A stretch of DNA of 64,000 nucleotides from Microvirga splendida (GCF_016427565.1 NZ_JAELXT010000010.1:1-64000); one strand, 5' to 3'. Counted from the first letter of the stretch, positions 48,312-56,231 are shown. The notes: a model not told the origin generated them from the letters alone. Made by a program: numbers and translations.

Positions 48312-48722
48312 TTAGCGGATGACCTGAACGATGCGGCGGGTGCCGGGATCGACCAGAACCGGGGTCTCGTTGACCACGGTGTAGCGGTAGTTGGACACGC
48401 CGTACTCGGCCGGAACCTCATAGTACTGCACGCCCGAGGCCGGCAGGGTCGCGCCCACGCGGATCTCTTCCTGGACGCGGTAGGACGGAACGTCCTGGGT
48501 CACCACATACTGACGGAACTTCGGCTGCTGCTGCTCGGCAAGGCCGCCGACGATCGCGCCCGTCACGCCGCCGATGGCTGCGCCGACCGGGCCGCCGACG
48601 ATGGCGCCGCCAACGGCACCGGTGGTCGCGCCGGCCGCAGCACCGCCGCCGGACTGAGCAAAAGCGCCAACCGGGGCGAGGGCCACAACAAGGGCGCCTG
48701 CAAACAAGATCTTCTTCGACAT
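48312..48722 (-). CDS. DUF1236 secreted protein with glycine zipper
   Basis: 136 residues. The signal peptide ends at GAFAQ (about 23). A glycine-zipper segment AVGGAIVGGPVGAAIGGVTGAIVGG could associate with membranes. A C-terminal DUF1236 part follows: VGATLPASGVQYYEVPAEYGVSNYRYTVVNETPVLVDPGTRRIVQVIR. The function is unknown. AGGAGC precedes the ATG. A consensus EcfG-type promoter lies 34 bases upstream, so it is likely part of the general stress response. It shares its C-terminal module with the protein at 8017-8367. Confidence 0.88.
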   Translation of the reverse strand: MSKKILFAGALVVALAPVGAFAQSGGGAAAGATTGAVGGAIVGGPVGAAIGGVTGAIVGGLAEQQQPKFRQYVVTQDVPSYRVQEEIRVGATLPASGVQYYEVPAEYGVSNYRYTVVNETPVLVDPGTRRIVQVIR

Positions 48723-49121
48723 GTGTCAGCTCCTAACTGGTGAAGTCTGGGGCTTAACGGCCATCCGGAAGAGTGGTTCCGAGTCTCTAAAGCTGCCTGA
48801 AAAACGAATTATGAATAAATTTATCCGGTTTCTTGCGTGGCCGCATGGAGCGCCGCTCAAAGCTTGATCCGAGCTTTCGAACAGGCCCGTGCCGTGGAAA
48901 CTTTTCTTCCCGAGACAGGGGGCGAAGCTCCGCACCGGCTGATGCGCATACCGTTCAGGAACCGAAATTTTGAGCGCTTTTGGCTCATGAGCAATGAAAT
49001 CACAGTGGGAACAGGGCCGAAATTAGGAAATCAGGTCTTGCCCTGCTACAGGTGAACAATATTAAGATGGCCTTAACCCTCAAGCGCAGTGCTGCAGGAA
49101 CAGGCTGATAAGGAGTCAGGC
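48723..49121. other. Gene-free stretch of 399 bases
   Basis: It holds the EcfG-type promoter of the reverse-strand DUF1236 gene (48756-48780), an AT-rich part at 48798-48835, and the parA promoter, which I cannot place. An open frame at 48837-49055 has no ribosome site or recognisable content. Confidence 0.55.
48756..48780 (-). promoter_or_regulatory. Consensus EcfG general-stress promoter
   Basis: Read on the reverse strand: GGAAC, 16 bases, CGTT. This is an exact match to the EcfG/RpoE2 consensus. The predicted transcript start is about 27 bases before the DUF1236 ATG. Confidence 0.72.
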
Positions 49122-49796
49122 ATGAACGTGCTGGTCTTTGCTTCGCGAAAAGGCGGCTCGGGTAAGAGCACGCTCGCTGCTCATCTCGCGAGTTATATCG
49201 CCAACCCTTCACGCCCCACGTTGCTGATCGACAACGACCCGCAGGGGTCCTTGTCCTTGTGGCACAAGATCCGGAATCAGGAATACCTTGGCCTCAAGCA
49301 CAACGTCCGCAACATCGCGGATGCGATCCGGGACGCCAAGCGCGAGGGCTATGAGTGGGTTCTCGTCGACACCCCTCCGAACAAGTCCTCGATCGTTGCC
49401 GAAGCGATCAAGCAGGCAACTCTCGTGATCATCCCGACCAGGGCCAGCCTGTTCGACATCGCAGCCCTTCAGGATACGGTTGCGATTGCCCGCGAGCACC
49501 GCAAGCCCTACGCGGCCGTGATCAACGCCGCGCCGGCCAAGCACGGCGATAATGAGTCAGCCGTTGTGGCCGACGCGCGCGGAGCCCTGAATGCGCTCCA
49601 GGTCCCCGTCTGGGCCGGCCAGATCACGCATCGTCCCGAGTTGACCCTTTCGCTCGCCACGGGTGAAGGCGCCCGGGAATACGATGCGAACTCGCAGGGC
49701 GCGGACGAGATCGGACGCCTCTGGACGGCGCTCGAACGCTCGCTCAACGCCATTCACAACACCTACAAGAAGGCGGGCTCGTCCCGCGCTGCGTAG
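49122..49796 (+). CDS. ParA/MinD-family ATPase, orphan
   Basis: 224 residues. It has the deviant Walker A KGGSGKST (residues 9-16), Walker A' LLIDNDPQGS and Walker B VLVDTPP, and a PTRAS segment. ParA-type ATPases form nucleotide-dependent dimers on DNA or membranes and position cargo. No parB or parS-like repeats are seen nearby, so chromosome partition proper is unlikely; cargo could be a chemotaxis array, carboxysome-like body or polar protein. AAGGAG lies seven bases before the ATG at 49122. Confidence 0.9.
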   Translation: MNVLVFASRKGGSGKSTLAAHLASYIANPSRPTLLIDNDPQGSLSLWHKIRNQEYLGLKHNVRNIADAIRDAKREGYEWVLVDTPPNKSSIVAEAIKQATLVIIPTRASLFDIAALQDTVAIAREHRKPYAAVINAAPAKHGDNESAVVADARGALNALQVPVWAGQITHRPELTLSLATGEGAREYDANSQGADEIGRLWTALERSLNAIHNTYKKAGSSRAA

Positions 49797-49822
49797 CGCC
49801 GAGCTTCACGAAACGAATTAAG

Positions 49823-49849
49823 AAGGGCGGCCTTGAGCCGCCCTTTTTG
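49823..49849 (+). terminator. Intrinsic terminator of the ParA gene
   Basis: A 9-bp stem AAGGGCGGC/GCCGCCCTT with a 5-base loop, followed by TTTGTTTTT. It also serves the convergent metY end. Confidence 0.92.
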
Positions 49850-49887
49850 TTTTTCCTGAGTGGCAGTGAGGACTATCCGCAACCTGC

Positions 49888-51171
49888 CTAAGCTGCGTCC
49901 AGCGCCTGATTGAGGTCGTCGATCAGGTCCTGCGTATCCTCGAGCCCGATGGACAGGCGCACCACCTCAGGGCCCGCACCGGCCTGGGTCTTCTGCTCGT
50001 CCGTGAGCTGGCGGTGCGTGGTCGAGGCCGGGTGGATCACCAGGGAGCGGGTGTCGCCGATATTGGCCAGGTGAGAGAACAGCTTGAGGTTCGACACCAG
50101 CTTCACGCCGGCCTCGTAGCCGCCCTTGAGGCCGAACGTGAACACCGCGCCGGCGCCCTTGGGGCAGTATTCCTGCGCGAGGTTGTGGTAGCGGTCCGCG
50201 CGCAGGCCGGGATAGCTCACCCAGGAGATCTTGCTGTGGCCCTGCAGATGCTCCGCGACAGTCAGGGCATTGTCCGAGTGACGCTGCATGCGCAGCGGCA
50301 GGGTCTCAATGCCGTTGAGAATCAGGAACGCATTGAACGGCGAGAGCGCTGGGCCGAGATCGCGCAGGCCCAGCACGCGGCACGCAATGGCGAAGCCGAA
50401 ATTCCCAAAAGTCTCGCCCAGCACCATGCCGGCATATTCCGGCCGCGGCTTGGAGAGCATCGGGTAACGATCGTCGCCGGCGAAGTTGAACGTGCCGCCA
50501 TCCACGATGAGACCGCCGACGGAGTTGCCGTGGCCGCCGAGGAACTTGGTGGCCGAATGCACGATGATGTCGGCGCCATGCTCGAACGGGCGGATCAGGT
50601 AGGGCGAGGCCATCGTGTTGTCGACGATGAACGGGATGCGGTGCTTCTTGGCGATGGCCGCGATGGCTTTCAGATCGACGATCACGCCGCCCGGATTGGC
50701 GATGGACTCGACGAAGATCGCCTTGGTCTTCGGGGTGATGGCGGCCTCGAAGGAGGACGGATCGTCCGAATCGGCCCAGACCACGTTCCAGCCGAAGTTC
50801 TTGTAGGCGTGGTTGAACTGGTTGATCGAGCCGCCATAGAGCTTGCGGGCCGCAATGAACTCGTCGCCGGGCTGGAGCAGGGTGTGGAAGGTCAGGAACT
50901 CGGCCGCATGTCCTGATGCTACGGCCAAGGCAGCCGTGCCCCCTTCCAGCGCTGCCACACGTTCTTCGAGCACCGAGCAGGTCGGGTTGCCGATACGGGA
51001 ATAGATATTGCCGAAGGCCTGCAGGCCGAAAAGAGAGGCGGCGTGATCCACGTCGTCGAACACGAAGGACGTGGTCTGGTAGATCGGCGTCGCCCGCGCG
51101 CCGGTGGCTGCATCGGGGGCCGCTCCGGCATGGATGGCAAGCGTGTTGAAACCTGGCAGGCGGTCGGACAT
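49888..51171 (-). CDS. metY: O-acetylhomoserine sulfhydrylase / aminocarboxypropyltransferase
   Basis: 427 residues, Cys/Met metabolism PLP family. Signatures: [23 protein letters not shown] at the start, [22 protein letters not shown], the PLP lysine in [11 protein letters not shown], and [20 protein letters not shown] at the end. It makes homocysteine from O-acetylhomoserine and sulfide, using the product of the homoserine branch (hom is coded at 62682). The reverse-strand leader contains a palindrome but no SAM-II riboswitch that I can recognise. Confidence 0.93.
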   Translation of the reverse strand: MSDRLPGFNTLAIHAGAAPDAATGARATPIYQTTSFVFDDVDHAASLFGLQAFGNIYSRIGNPTCSVLEERVAALEGGTAALAVASGHAAEFLTFHTLLQPGDEFIAARKLYGGSINQFNHAYKNFGWNVVWADSDDPSSFEAAITPKTKAIFVESIANPGGVIVDLKAIAAIAKKHRIPFIVDNTMASPYLIRPFEHGADIIVHSATKFLGGHGNSVGGLIVDGGTFNFAGDDRYPMLSKPRPEYAGMVLGETFGNFGFAIACRVLGLRDLGPALSPFNAFLILNGIETLPLRMQRHSDNALTVAEHLQGHSKISWVSYPGLRADRYHNLAQEYCPKGAGAVFTFGLKGGYEAGVKLVSNLKLFSHLANIGDTRSLVIHPASTTHRQLTDEQKTQAGAGPEVVRLSIGLEDTQDLIDDLNQALDAA

Positions 51172-51215
51172 GGCAGCAGCCTCTTCCTCTCAAGGACGAC
51201 GTTCTGTTCTCTATA

Positions 51216-51232
51216 AAGAACGAAACGTTCTT
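51216..51232. promoter_or_regulatory. Palindrome upstream of metY, operator candidate
   Basis: AAGAACGAAACGTTCTT, 7-bp arms and a 3-base centre, 45 bases before the metY start, with additional GTTCT half-sites at 51201-51210. The position is right for a repressor site. Confidence 0.5.
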
Positions 51233-51262
51233 CCGGTCAAGGCAGCCTTTTGTCCGTTCTGC

Positions 51263-51361
51263 TGTCATCCCCGGCGAGCCGCAGGCGAGGGAAAGGGATC
51301 CACGATCAGGCTCAGAGCTATGGATTCTTCCCCTCCGCTACGCTCCGGCCGGGAATGACAA
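51263..51361. repeat. Dispersed palindromic repeat, copy 1
   Basis: A 99-base imperfect palindrome with ends TGTCATCCCCGGC and GCCGGGAATGACA. It shares its ends and the internal GGGATCCA and CGCTACGCTCCGGCCGGGAAT with the copy at 56106-56204. It lies between metY and the CoA-binding gene. Confidence 0.85.
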
Positions 51362-51370
51362 GAGGTGCAG

Positions 51371-51895
51371 CTAAGACCGATTGAGGCTGAGTTTCTGGAA
51401 GCCTTTTCCCGACAGAACCGGCTTCTTCGCGCTGATCATCCGCGAATTCACGCCCTGCCAGGAGATCTCGCCGGAGAGACGTCCGAACTCGATCTTCGGG
51501 CAGCGGTCCATCACAACCTGTAGGCCCTTCGCCTCGGCCCTGGCAGCGGCCTCGTCGTTGCGCACGGAGAGCTGCATCCAGATCACCTTGGGCAGCGGAT
51601 CGAGGGTGAGCGCTTCGTCCGTAATGGGCCCGGCGGCCTCCGAGTTGCGGAAGACCTCGACCATGTCTATCGGCACGGGCACGTCCTTCAGGGAGGCGTA
51701 GACCGTCTTGCCCAGAAGCTCGGTGCCGGCCAGCCCTGGATTGACTGGGATGACATCGTAGCCCCGCTCCAGCAGGTACTTGGTGACGATCCAGCTCGGG
51801 CGCGCCGGGTTCTGCGAGGCGCCGACCATCGCGATGGTCTTCACGCCGTTGAGGATGCCGCGGATGTAATCGTTCGGATAATTGTCGTGATTCAT
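51371..51895 (-). CDS. CoA-binding domain protein (YccU-like)
   Basis: 174 residues. The Rossmann-like CoA-binding domain (about 15-130) shows IAMVGASQNPARPSWIVTKYLLERGYDVIPVNPG and KVIWMQLSVRNDEAAARAEAKGLQVVMDRCPKIE, the YccU/succinyl-CoA-ligase-alpha-like pattern. It is a single-domain protein that binds CoA or a nucleotide; no enzymatic activity is established for the family. The ATG at 51895 is set by the family start. It is divergent from the thioesterase gene by 51 bases. Confidence 0.88.
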   Translation of the reverse strand: MNHDNYPNDYIRGILNGVKTIAMVGASQNPARPSWIVTKYLLERGYDVIPVNPGLAGTELLGKTVYASLKDVPVPIDMVEVFRNSEAAGPITDEALTLDPLPKVIWMQLSVRNDEAAARAEAKGLQVVMDRCPKIEFGRLSGEISWQGVNSRMISAKKPVLSGKGFQKLSLNRS

Positions 51896-51946
51896 AAAGG
51901 GAACGTATGGGATAGGGCAGGGCAGTTCAATGAGCATCGCACATCC

Positions 51947-52384
51947 ATGGCATCGCACCATCCCATCATGACCCGAGACGAACTCGCGGCTTTCCTCGAC
52001 CGGGAGTTTCCCCAGATCCACGTGGGCGGGCAGACCTATTTCGTGGATGAAGTCGGGCCCCTCTCGGCGAAGATGCGGATGACCTATCACGAGCGCCATA
52101 TCCGACCGGGAGGAACGATCTCGGGACCGGCCATGATGGCCCTGGCGGACCTCACCCTCTACGTGGCGATCCTCGCCCATATCGGTCCGGTGGCGCTCGC
52201 CGTCACCACGAGCCTGAACTTCAACTTCCTGAGGAAGCCCGAGCAGCGGGACCTCATCGCCGATTGCCGCCTGCTGAAACTGGGCAAGCGGCTGGCGGTT
52301 GGGAAGGTGTCGATCTACTCAGACAGCAGCTCGGACGTTGTCTGCCATGCGACGGGGACCTATTCGATCCCGGATCGCCGCTGA
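51947..52384 (+). CDS. Hotdog-fold thioesterase (PaaI family)
   Basis: 145 residues. The hotdog core is visible: HIRPGGTISGPAMMALADLTLYVAILAHIG, then ALAVTTSLNFNFLRKPEQRDL, and strands ADCRLLKLGKRLAVGKVSIYS and VCHATGTYSI. It would hydrolyse acyl- or aryl-CoA in the cytoplasm. The neighbouring CoA-binding protein makes a CoA-linked pair plausible. The start is uncertain: 51947 or 51968, neither with a good ribosome site. Confidence 0.85.
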   Translation: MASHHPIMTRDELAAFLDREFPQIHVGGQTYFVDEVGPLSAKMRMTYHERHIRPGGTISGPAMMALADLTLYVAILAHIGPVALAVTTSLNFNFLRKPEQRDLIADCRLLKLGKRLAVGKVSIYSDSSSDVVCHATGTYSIPDRR

Positions 52385-52399
52385 CGCCAAAGCCGGTCT

Positions 52400-53026
52400 T
52401 TAAGTCTCCGGAGGCAGGAGCGCATCGTCGATCTCTCGGGCGCGCAGGGCCGCCGGCCGATTGCCGATGCGGTTCCAATAGGCCTCGAAGGCGGGCCGCT
52501 TCTCGATGGTTCCGAACATCATGCCCCAGCCGAGCTGCGAGCCGACATAGACATCGGCGGCGCTGAACTGATCGCCAGCAATGTATTCGGATTGGGAGAC
52601 CGCATGCTCCAGGGCGCTCAGCACGTCCTCCATGGAACCGTAGCCGACCATCCCTTGACGCTCCGACGGTACCTCGAAGCCCAGCGACTTGTTGCTCACG
52701 GCGGCCTCCACCGGGCCGGCGGCGAAGAACATCCAGCGGTAATAGGTCCCCCGGCGAGGATCTCCTGGCGGGGGCGCCAGCCTTGCATTGGGGAAGGCAT
52801 CGGCCAGATAGGCGCAGATCGCCGCCGCCTCGGTGACGACCACCCCTTCGTGAAGGATCGCCGGCACCTTCCCCATCGGGTTGACGGCCCGGTACCCGGG
52901 CGCCTTCATCTCGGGGCCGAAAGCCAGAACCTCCGTGCGGTACGTACAGCCCGTTTCCTCCAGCATCCACCGCACGATACGGCCGCGCGACATGGGATTC
53001 GTGAAGAAGATCAGTGCATCAGCCAT
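52400..53026 (-). CDS. Glutathione S-transferase family protein
   Basis: 208 residues. The thioredoxin-like N domain (about 1-80) holds FFTNPMSRGRIVRWMLEETG, GKVPAILHEGVVVTEAAAICAYLAD; the cis-Pro VPA and the glutathione-binding E-A are present. The helical C domain has the N-capping box FSAADVYVGSQL. The first segment has Ser and Arg in the active loop. A detoxification or isomerase role is likely; the substrate is unknown. AAGGGG precedes the start at 53026. Confidence 0.9.
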   Translation of the reverse strand: MADALIFFTNPMSRGRIVRWMLEETGCTYRTEVLAFGPEMKAPGYRAVNPMGKVPAILHEGVVVTEAAAICAYLADAFPNARLAPPPGDPRRGTYYRWMFFAAGPVEAAVSNKSLGFEVPSERQGMVGYGSMEDVLSALEHAVSQSEYIAGDQFSAADVYVGSQLGWGMMFGTIEKRPAFEAYWNRIGNRPAALRAREIDDALLPPET

Positions 53027-53320
53027 GGGGAGCCCCTTGTTCTCGTTGTGGGCCGATTGTGCCTCAGACTTACGGCCAAGCAAAGTGCGCGATAGTTTAG
53101 GGCAGAAAGAGTGTGGTGCGGAAATACCGTATATGTGGTGCCGTATTACCTATCGCATCTAAGGCGTTGTTTATAAGGGATTTTCTACTGGACCGGTCTT
53201 GTTTGTTTCCGGTTGACTTGCCCGCCTGAAAACACTAAACAGCCCTCACTCGCCGCCGCACCTCGCGGCGGTTTGTCGTTTCAGAACCTGAGCCCCAGGG
53301 CTCCAACGGGATACAGCGCA
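53027..53320. other. Upstream region of rplM with leader hairpin
   Basis: A 294-base gap. The rplM leader contains a hairpin at 53253-53275 (CCGCCGC/GCGGCGG, 5-base loop) followed by TTTGTCG, 45 bases before the start. It is either an attenuator or a ribosomal-protein binding site. The promoter is probably in the AT-richer 53120-53225. Confidence 0.5.
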
Positions 53321-53785
53321 ATGAAGACTACGACTTCGCTGAAGCCCGCCGAGGTCGAGAAGAAGTGGGTTGTGATCGACGCGAAGGGCCTCGTTGTGGG
53401 CCGTCTCGCGTCCGTGGTTGCCATGCGCCTGCGCGGCAAGCACAAGCCGAACTACACGCCCCACGTCGACTGCGGCGACAACGTCATCGTCATCAACGCC
53501 GACAAGGTGGTGTTCACCGGCCGCAAGCGCGAGCAGAAGGTGTACTATCATCACACCGGTTATCCGGGCGGCATCAAGGAGCGCACCGCGCGTTTCATTC
53601 TCGACGGCCGCTTCCCTGAGCGCGTGGTCGAGAAGGCTGTGGAGCGCATGCTCCCCCGCGGCCCGCTTTTCCGTCAGATCATGGGCAACCTGCGCGTCTA
53701 TGGCGGCACTGAGCATCCTCATACCGCTCAGCAGCCGGAAGTCCTGGACGTCGCGGCCCTCAACAGCAAGAACGTGAGGGCCTAA
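53321..53785 (+). CDS. rplM: 50S ribosomal protein L13
   Basis: 154 residues. The L13 signature is clear: [62 protein letters not shown] and [18 protein letters not shown]. It is an early-assembly protein of the large subunit. The start at 53321 corresponds to the family start; the open frame upstream is leader. rpsI follows three bases later as in most bacteria. Confidence 0.98.
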   Translation: MKTTTSLKPAEVEKKWVVIDAKGLVVGRLASVVAMRLRGKHKPNYTPHVDCGDNVIVINADKVVFTGRKREQKVYYHHTGYPGGIKERTARFILDGRFPERVVEKAVERMLPRGPLFRQIMGNLRVYGGTEHPHTAQQPEVLDVAALNSKNVRA

Positions 53786-53788
53786 TCC

Positions 53789-54265
53789 ATGGCGACCCTT
53801 CAGTCTCTCGCCGATCTGGGTGAGAACGCCCAGACCTCCGCTCCGGAAGCTCCGAAGCACGTCCAGAAGCTCGACTCGCTCGGGCGCGCCTATGCCACCG
53901 GCAAGCGCAAGGACGCGGTTGCCCGCGTGTGGATCAAGCCCGGCTCCGGCAAGATCGTGATCAACGGCCGTACGGCCGAGGTCTATTTCGCCCGTCCCGT
54001 GCTCCGCATGATCCTGGCGCAGCCGCTCCAGATCGCCCAGCGCGAAGGCCAGTACGACATCACCGTCAACGTTGACGGCGGCGGTCTCTCCGGCCAGGCC
54101 GGCGCGGTCCGTCACGGCCTCGCCAAGGCGCTGACCTACTACGAGCCGGAGCTTCGCGGCCCGCTCAAGAAGGAAGGCTTCCTGACCCGCGATCCGCGCG
54201 TCGTCGAGCGTAAGAAGTACGGCAAGAAGAAAGCCCGCCGCAGCTTCCAGTTCTCGAAGCGCTAA
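53789..54265 (+). CDS. rpsI: 30S ribosomal protein S9
   Basis: 158 residues. A ~30-residue N-terminal extension typical of alphaproteobacteria precedes [27 protein letters not shown], then [21 protein letters not shown] and the basic tail [17 protein letters not shown] whose last residues reach the P-site tRNA. Co-transcribed with rplM; a strong terminator follows. Confidence 0.98.
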   Translation: MATLQSLADLGENAQTSAPEAPKHVQKLDSLGRAYATGKRKDAVARVWIKPGSGKIVINGRTAEVYFARPVLRMILAQPLQIAQREGQYDITVNVDGGGLSGQAGAVRHGLAKALTYYEPELRGPLKKEGFLTRDPRVVERKKYGKKKARRSFQFSKR

Positions 54266-54290
54266 GGCTCCTTCAGCCAGATCATTTGAA

Positions 54291-54317
54291 AAGGGCGGCC
54301 TTCGGGCCGCCCTTTTT
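54291..54317 (+). terminator. Intrinsic terminator of rplM-rpsI
   Basis: A perfect 10-bp stem AAGGGCGGCC/GGCCGCCCTT with a TTCG loop and a five-T run. It is bidirectional and also suits the convergent gene at 54322. Confidence 0.95.
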
Positions 54318-54321
54318 GCAT

Positions 54322-54837
54322 CTATGCCAGGGCGCGCTCCAGCTCCGCCTTCGTCATCCGCGAGCGGCCCGGGATATCCCGTTTGCGGGCACGCTCCATG
54401 AGCTGGGCCTTCGTAGTCGACGAGGCGCCGCTCCGAGTGGCGCTCTTGCGTGCGGCAGCGGCCTTCTTCGCCACGTCACGCGGCTGCTTAGAAAACTGCT
54501 TGCCCTTACGGGTGTCGGCTCTCTTCTTGTCCGACGACCGCTTGTACTCGCTTTCCGTCAGCGCTTCACGGCTCTTGGCCGGCAGGTAGCGCTCGCCGGT
54601 CTCCCGGCTCTTCCGGCCCGACTTCGTGCCCCAATCCTCATCTTCCCACTGCTTGAGATGGTTGTCCGGGGCCTTCCGGCCCTCGTAGCCGCCGCCTTCC
54701 TTCTTGTACTCGGCCACAGCCATCTGTGCCTTGCGGGCCGACCACTGGCCCGCCTTGCCGCCCTTGGCGCTTTTCGTGACCTTTGCCTTCACCGTCTCCC
54801 AGAGCTTGGGATTCGTCTTCTTCGCCGTGCCTGCCAT
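54322..54837 (-). CDS. Lys-rich DUF5872-like protein with C-terminal SAP/Rho-N-like motif
   Basis: 171 residues, very rich in Lys, Arg and Ala. Residues 1-115 follow a DUF5872-like pattern (LWETVKAKVTKSAKGGKAGQWSARKAQMAVAEYKKEGGGYEG, then EDWGTKSGRKSRETGERYLPAKS). The last ~30 residues (KAQLMERARKRDIPGRSRMTKAELERAL) look like a SAP/Rho-N helix-loop-helix that binds nucleic acid. It is likely nucleoid-associated. A candidate EcfG promoter 37 bases upstream suggests stress induction. Confidence 0.8.
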   Translation of the reverse strand: MAGTAKKTNPKLWETVKAKVTKSAKGGKAGQWSARKAQMAVAEYKKEGGGYEGRKAPDNHLKQWEDEDWGTKSGRKSRETGERYLPAKSREALTESEYKRSSDKKRADTRKGKQFSKQPRDVAKKAAAARKSATRSGASSTTKAQLMERARKRDIPGRSRMTKAELERALA

Positions 54838-54873
54838 TGGAGCCGCCTGCCTGTTGTCCGAGATTTCGGATGC

Positions 54874-54898
54874 AACCGCGCTGGCGCATGAGGGTTCC
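54874..54898 (-). promoter_or_regulatory. Candidate EcfG-type promoter of the Lys-rich gene
   Basis: On the reverse strand: GGAAC, 16 bases, GGTT. It meets the broader GGAAC-N18-TT rule but differs at the first base of CGTT. It lies 37 bases before the ATG. Confidence 0.5.
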
Positions 54899-54922
54899 GG
54901 AAGCTTCAGGCGGGCACAATTC

Positions 54923-54952
54923 TTGACAAGCCAGGCTGTGTGGCTTCATAGA
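54923..54952 (+). promoter_or_regulatory. Candidate sigma-70 promoter of the argC leader
   Basis: TTGACA at 54923-54928 is a perfect -35. CATAGA at 54947-54952 is a weak -10 at 18 bases. The predicted transcript start falls at or within a base or two of the ATG at 54960, so the leader message would be leaderless. Confidence 0.5.
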
Positions 54953-54959
54953 TCGGCTC

Positions 54960-55019
54960 ATGATCATCATTTCAGACATCCGACGTAGCCTGTCTGCCGC
55001 GCCTGCGCGCCTGCGATGA
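54960..55019 (+). CDS. Putative Arg-codon leader peptide of argC
   Basis: A 19-codon frame, MIIISDIRRSLSAAPARLR, with Arg codons CGA CGT at 54981-54986 and CGC and CGA at 55008-55016, then TGA. It is followed by a competing stem (55020-55025 with 55043-55048) and an intrinsic terminator (55044-55074), and argC starts 65 bases later. The order is that of a ribosome-mediated attenuator: stalling at the Arg-Arg pair would leave 55020-55025 free to pair and block the terminator. There is no Shine-Dalgarno site, consistent with leaderless translation as in rhizobial trpL. This is inferred, not proven. Confidence 0.45.
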   Translation: MIIISDIRRSLSAAPARLR

Positions 55020-55043
55020 CGGCTGCCTGTCCGTTCGTCTGCC

Positions 55044-55074
55044 AGCCGCGCCCTCTGCGCGGCTTTTCTTTTTT
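55044..55074 (+). terminator. Intrinsic terminator in the argC leader
   Basis: A 7-bp stem AGCCGCG/CGCGGCT with a 7-base loop, followed by TTTCTTTTTT. No annotated gene ends before it on this strand, so it belongs to the argC leader or to a small RNA. Confidence 0.88.
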
Positions 55075-55138
55075 CTGAAACCTTGCGGGGCCTGTGCGCT
55101 TGGCCCTATCTCAGCCTCGACGACAGAATGGATCGACC

Positions 55139-56101
55139 ATGACCTCGACCCTCGACAGATCAACAGGCCTCAAGACGAAAACCGTCTTCATCGACGGGGA
55201 GGCGGGCACCACCGGCCTTGGCATCCGCGAGCGCCTGAAGGACGTGCCCGGCGTCGCGATCCGCAGCATCGACCCGGAGCGGCGTAAGGACCCGGCCGCC
55301 AAGCGCGAGATCCTGGCCGAGGTCGATCTCGTGGTGCTGTGCCTGCATGACGACGCGGCGCGCGAGACCGTGAGCCTCGTGGACGGCCTGAGCGGCCACA
55401 AGCCCCACATTCTCGATGCCAGCACGGCCCATCGGGTGAGCCCCGGGTGGGTCTATGGCTTCGCCGAACTCGATTCTGCACAACGGGAGGCCGTCGCCAA
55501 CGCTAACCGTGTGGCCAATCCCGGCTGCTACCCGACCGGCGCCATCGCGCTCATCCGGCCCCTGGTGGATGCGGGTCTCGTCCCGGCCGATTACCCGATC
55601 AGTGTGAACGCGGTGAGCGGCTACAGCGGCGGCGGGCGCTCCATGATCGAGGCTTATGAGACTGGCACGGCGCCGTCCTTCGAGCTCTACGGCCTCGGCT
55701 TCGAGCACAAGCATGTGTCCGAGCTGCAGAAATACACGGGCCTGACCCGGCGGCCGATCTTCATTCCGTCGGTGGGCAATTTCCGGCAGGGCATGCTGGT
55801 CAGCGTGCCGCTCCACCTCGACATGCTGCCGGGCAAGCCGAAGGCTGCCGACATCGAGGCTGCGCTCATGGGACATTATCCGGGCGGCGGGCTCGTGAGC
55901 GTGGTCCCGACGATCCGCGACAGCAAGAAGGTCGAGCGGCTCGAGCCCGAGGCTTTGAAAGATACGGACAGGCTGGAGCTCTTCGTCTTCCAGCACGACA
56001 GCTACAGCCATGCGCTCCTGGTCGCCCGCCTCGACAACCTCGGCAAGGGAGCCTCGGGCGCAGCGGTGCAGAACATCCAACTCATGCTGGGGCTGGTGTA
56101 G
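55139..56101 (+). CDS. argC: N-acetyl-gamma-glutamyl-phosphate reductase (short type)
   Basis: 320 residues, the shorter ArgC class seen in alphaproteobacteria. The N-terminal NADP-binding stretch is [18 protein letters not shown], the catalytic Cys130 is in NPGCYPTG, and [12 protein letters not shown] and HKHVSELQ lie in the C domain. It reduces N-acetylglutamyl-phosphate to the semialdehyde in arginine synthesis. The start at 55139 fits the family; the ribosome site is weak. A leader with Arg codons and a terminator upstream suggests attenuation control. Confidence 0.95.
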   Translation: MTSTLDRSTGLKTKTVFIDGEAGTTGLGIRERLKDVPGVAIRSIDPERRKDPAAKREILAEVDLVVLCLHDDAARETVSLVDGLSGHKPHILDASTAHRVSPGWVYGFAELDSAQREAVANANRVANPGCYPTGAIALIRPLVDAGLVPADYPISVNAVSGYSGGGRSMIEAYETGTAPSFELYGLGFEHKHVSELQKYTGLTRRPIFIPSVGNFRQGMLVSVPLHLDMLPGKPKAADIEAALMGHYPGGGLVSVVPTIRDSKKVERLEPEALKDTDRLELFVFQHDSYSHALLVARLDNLGKGASGAAVQNIQLMLGLV

Positions 56102-56105
56102 GATC

Positions 56106-56204
56106 TGTCATCCCCGGCGAGCGTCAGCGGAGGGAAGGGGATCCAGTCTCACGTGCAGCGCCATGGATTCCCTGCCCCTTCGCTACGCTCCGGCCGGGAA
56201 TAAC
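56106..56204. repeat. Dispersed palindromic repeat, copy 2
   Basis: Same element as 51263-51361: TGTCATCCCCGGCGAGCG at the left, GGGGATCCA inside, and CGCTACGCTCCGGCCGGGAAT at the right. It starts four bases after the argC stop. Confidence 0.85.
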
Positions 56205-56231
56205 GCTGAACGATTCGATAGCGCCCTCCAC

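Noticed and set aside
48837-49055. 72-codon frame upstream of the ParA gene
   Set aside because: No ribosome site, no recognisable content, AT-rich non-coding-like composition.
51172-51262. SAM-II riboswitch upstream of metY
   Set aside because: The conserved pseudoknot sequences are absent; only a simple palindrome is seen.
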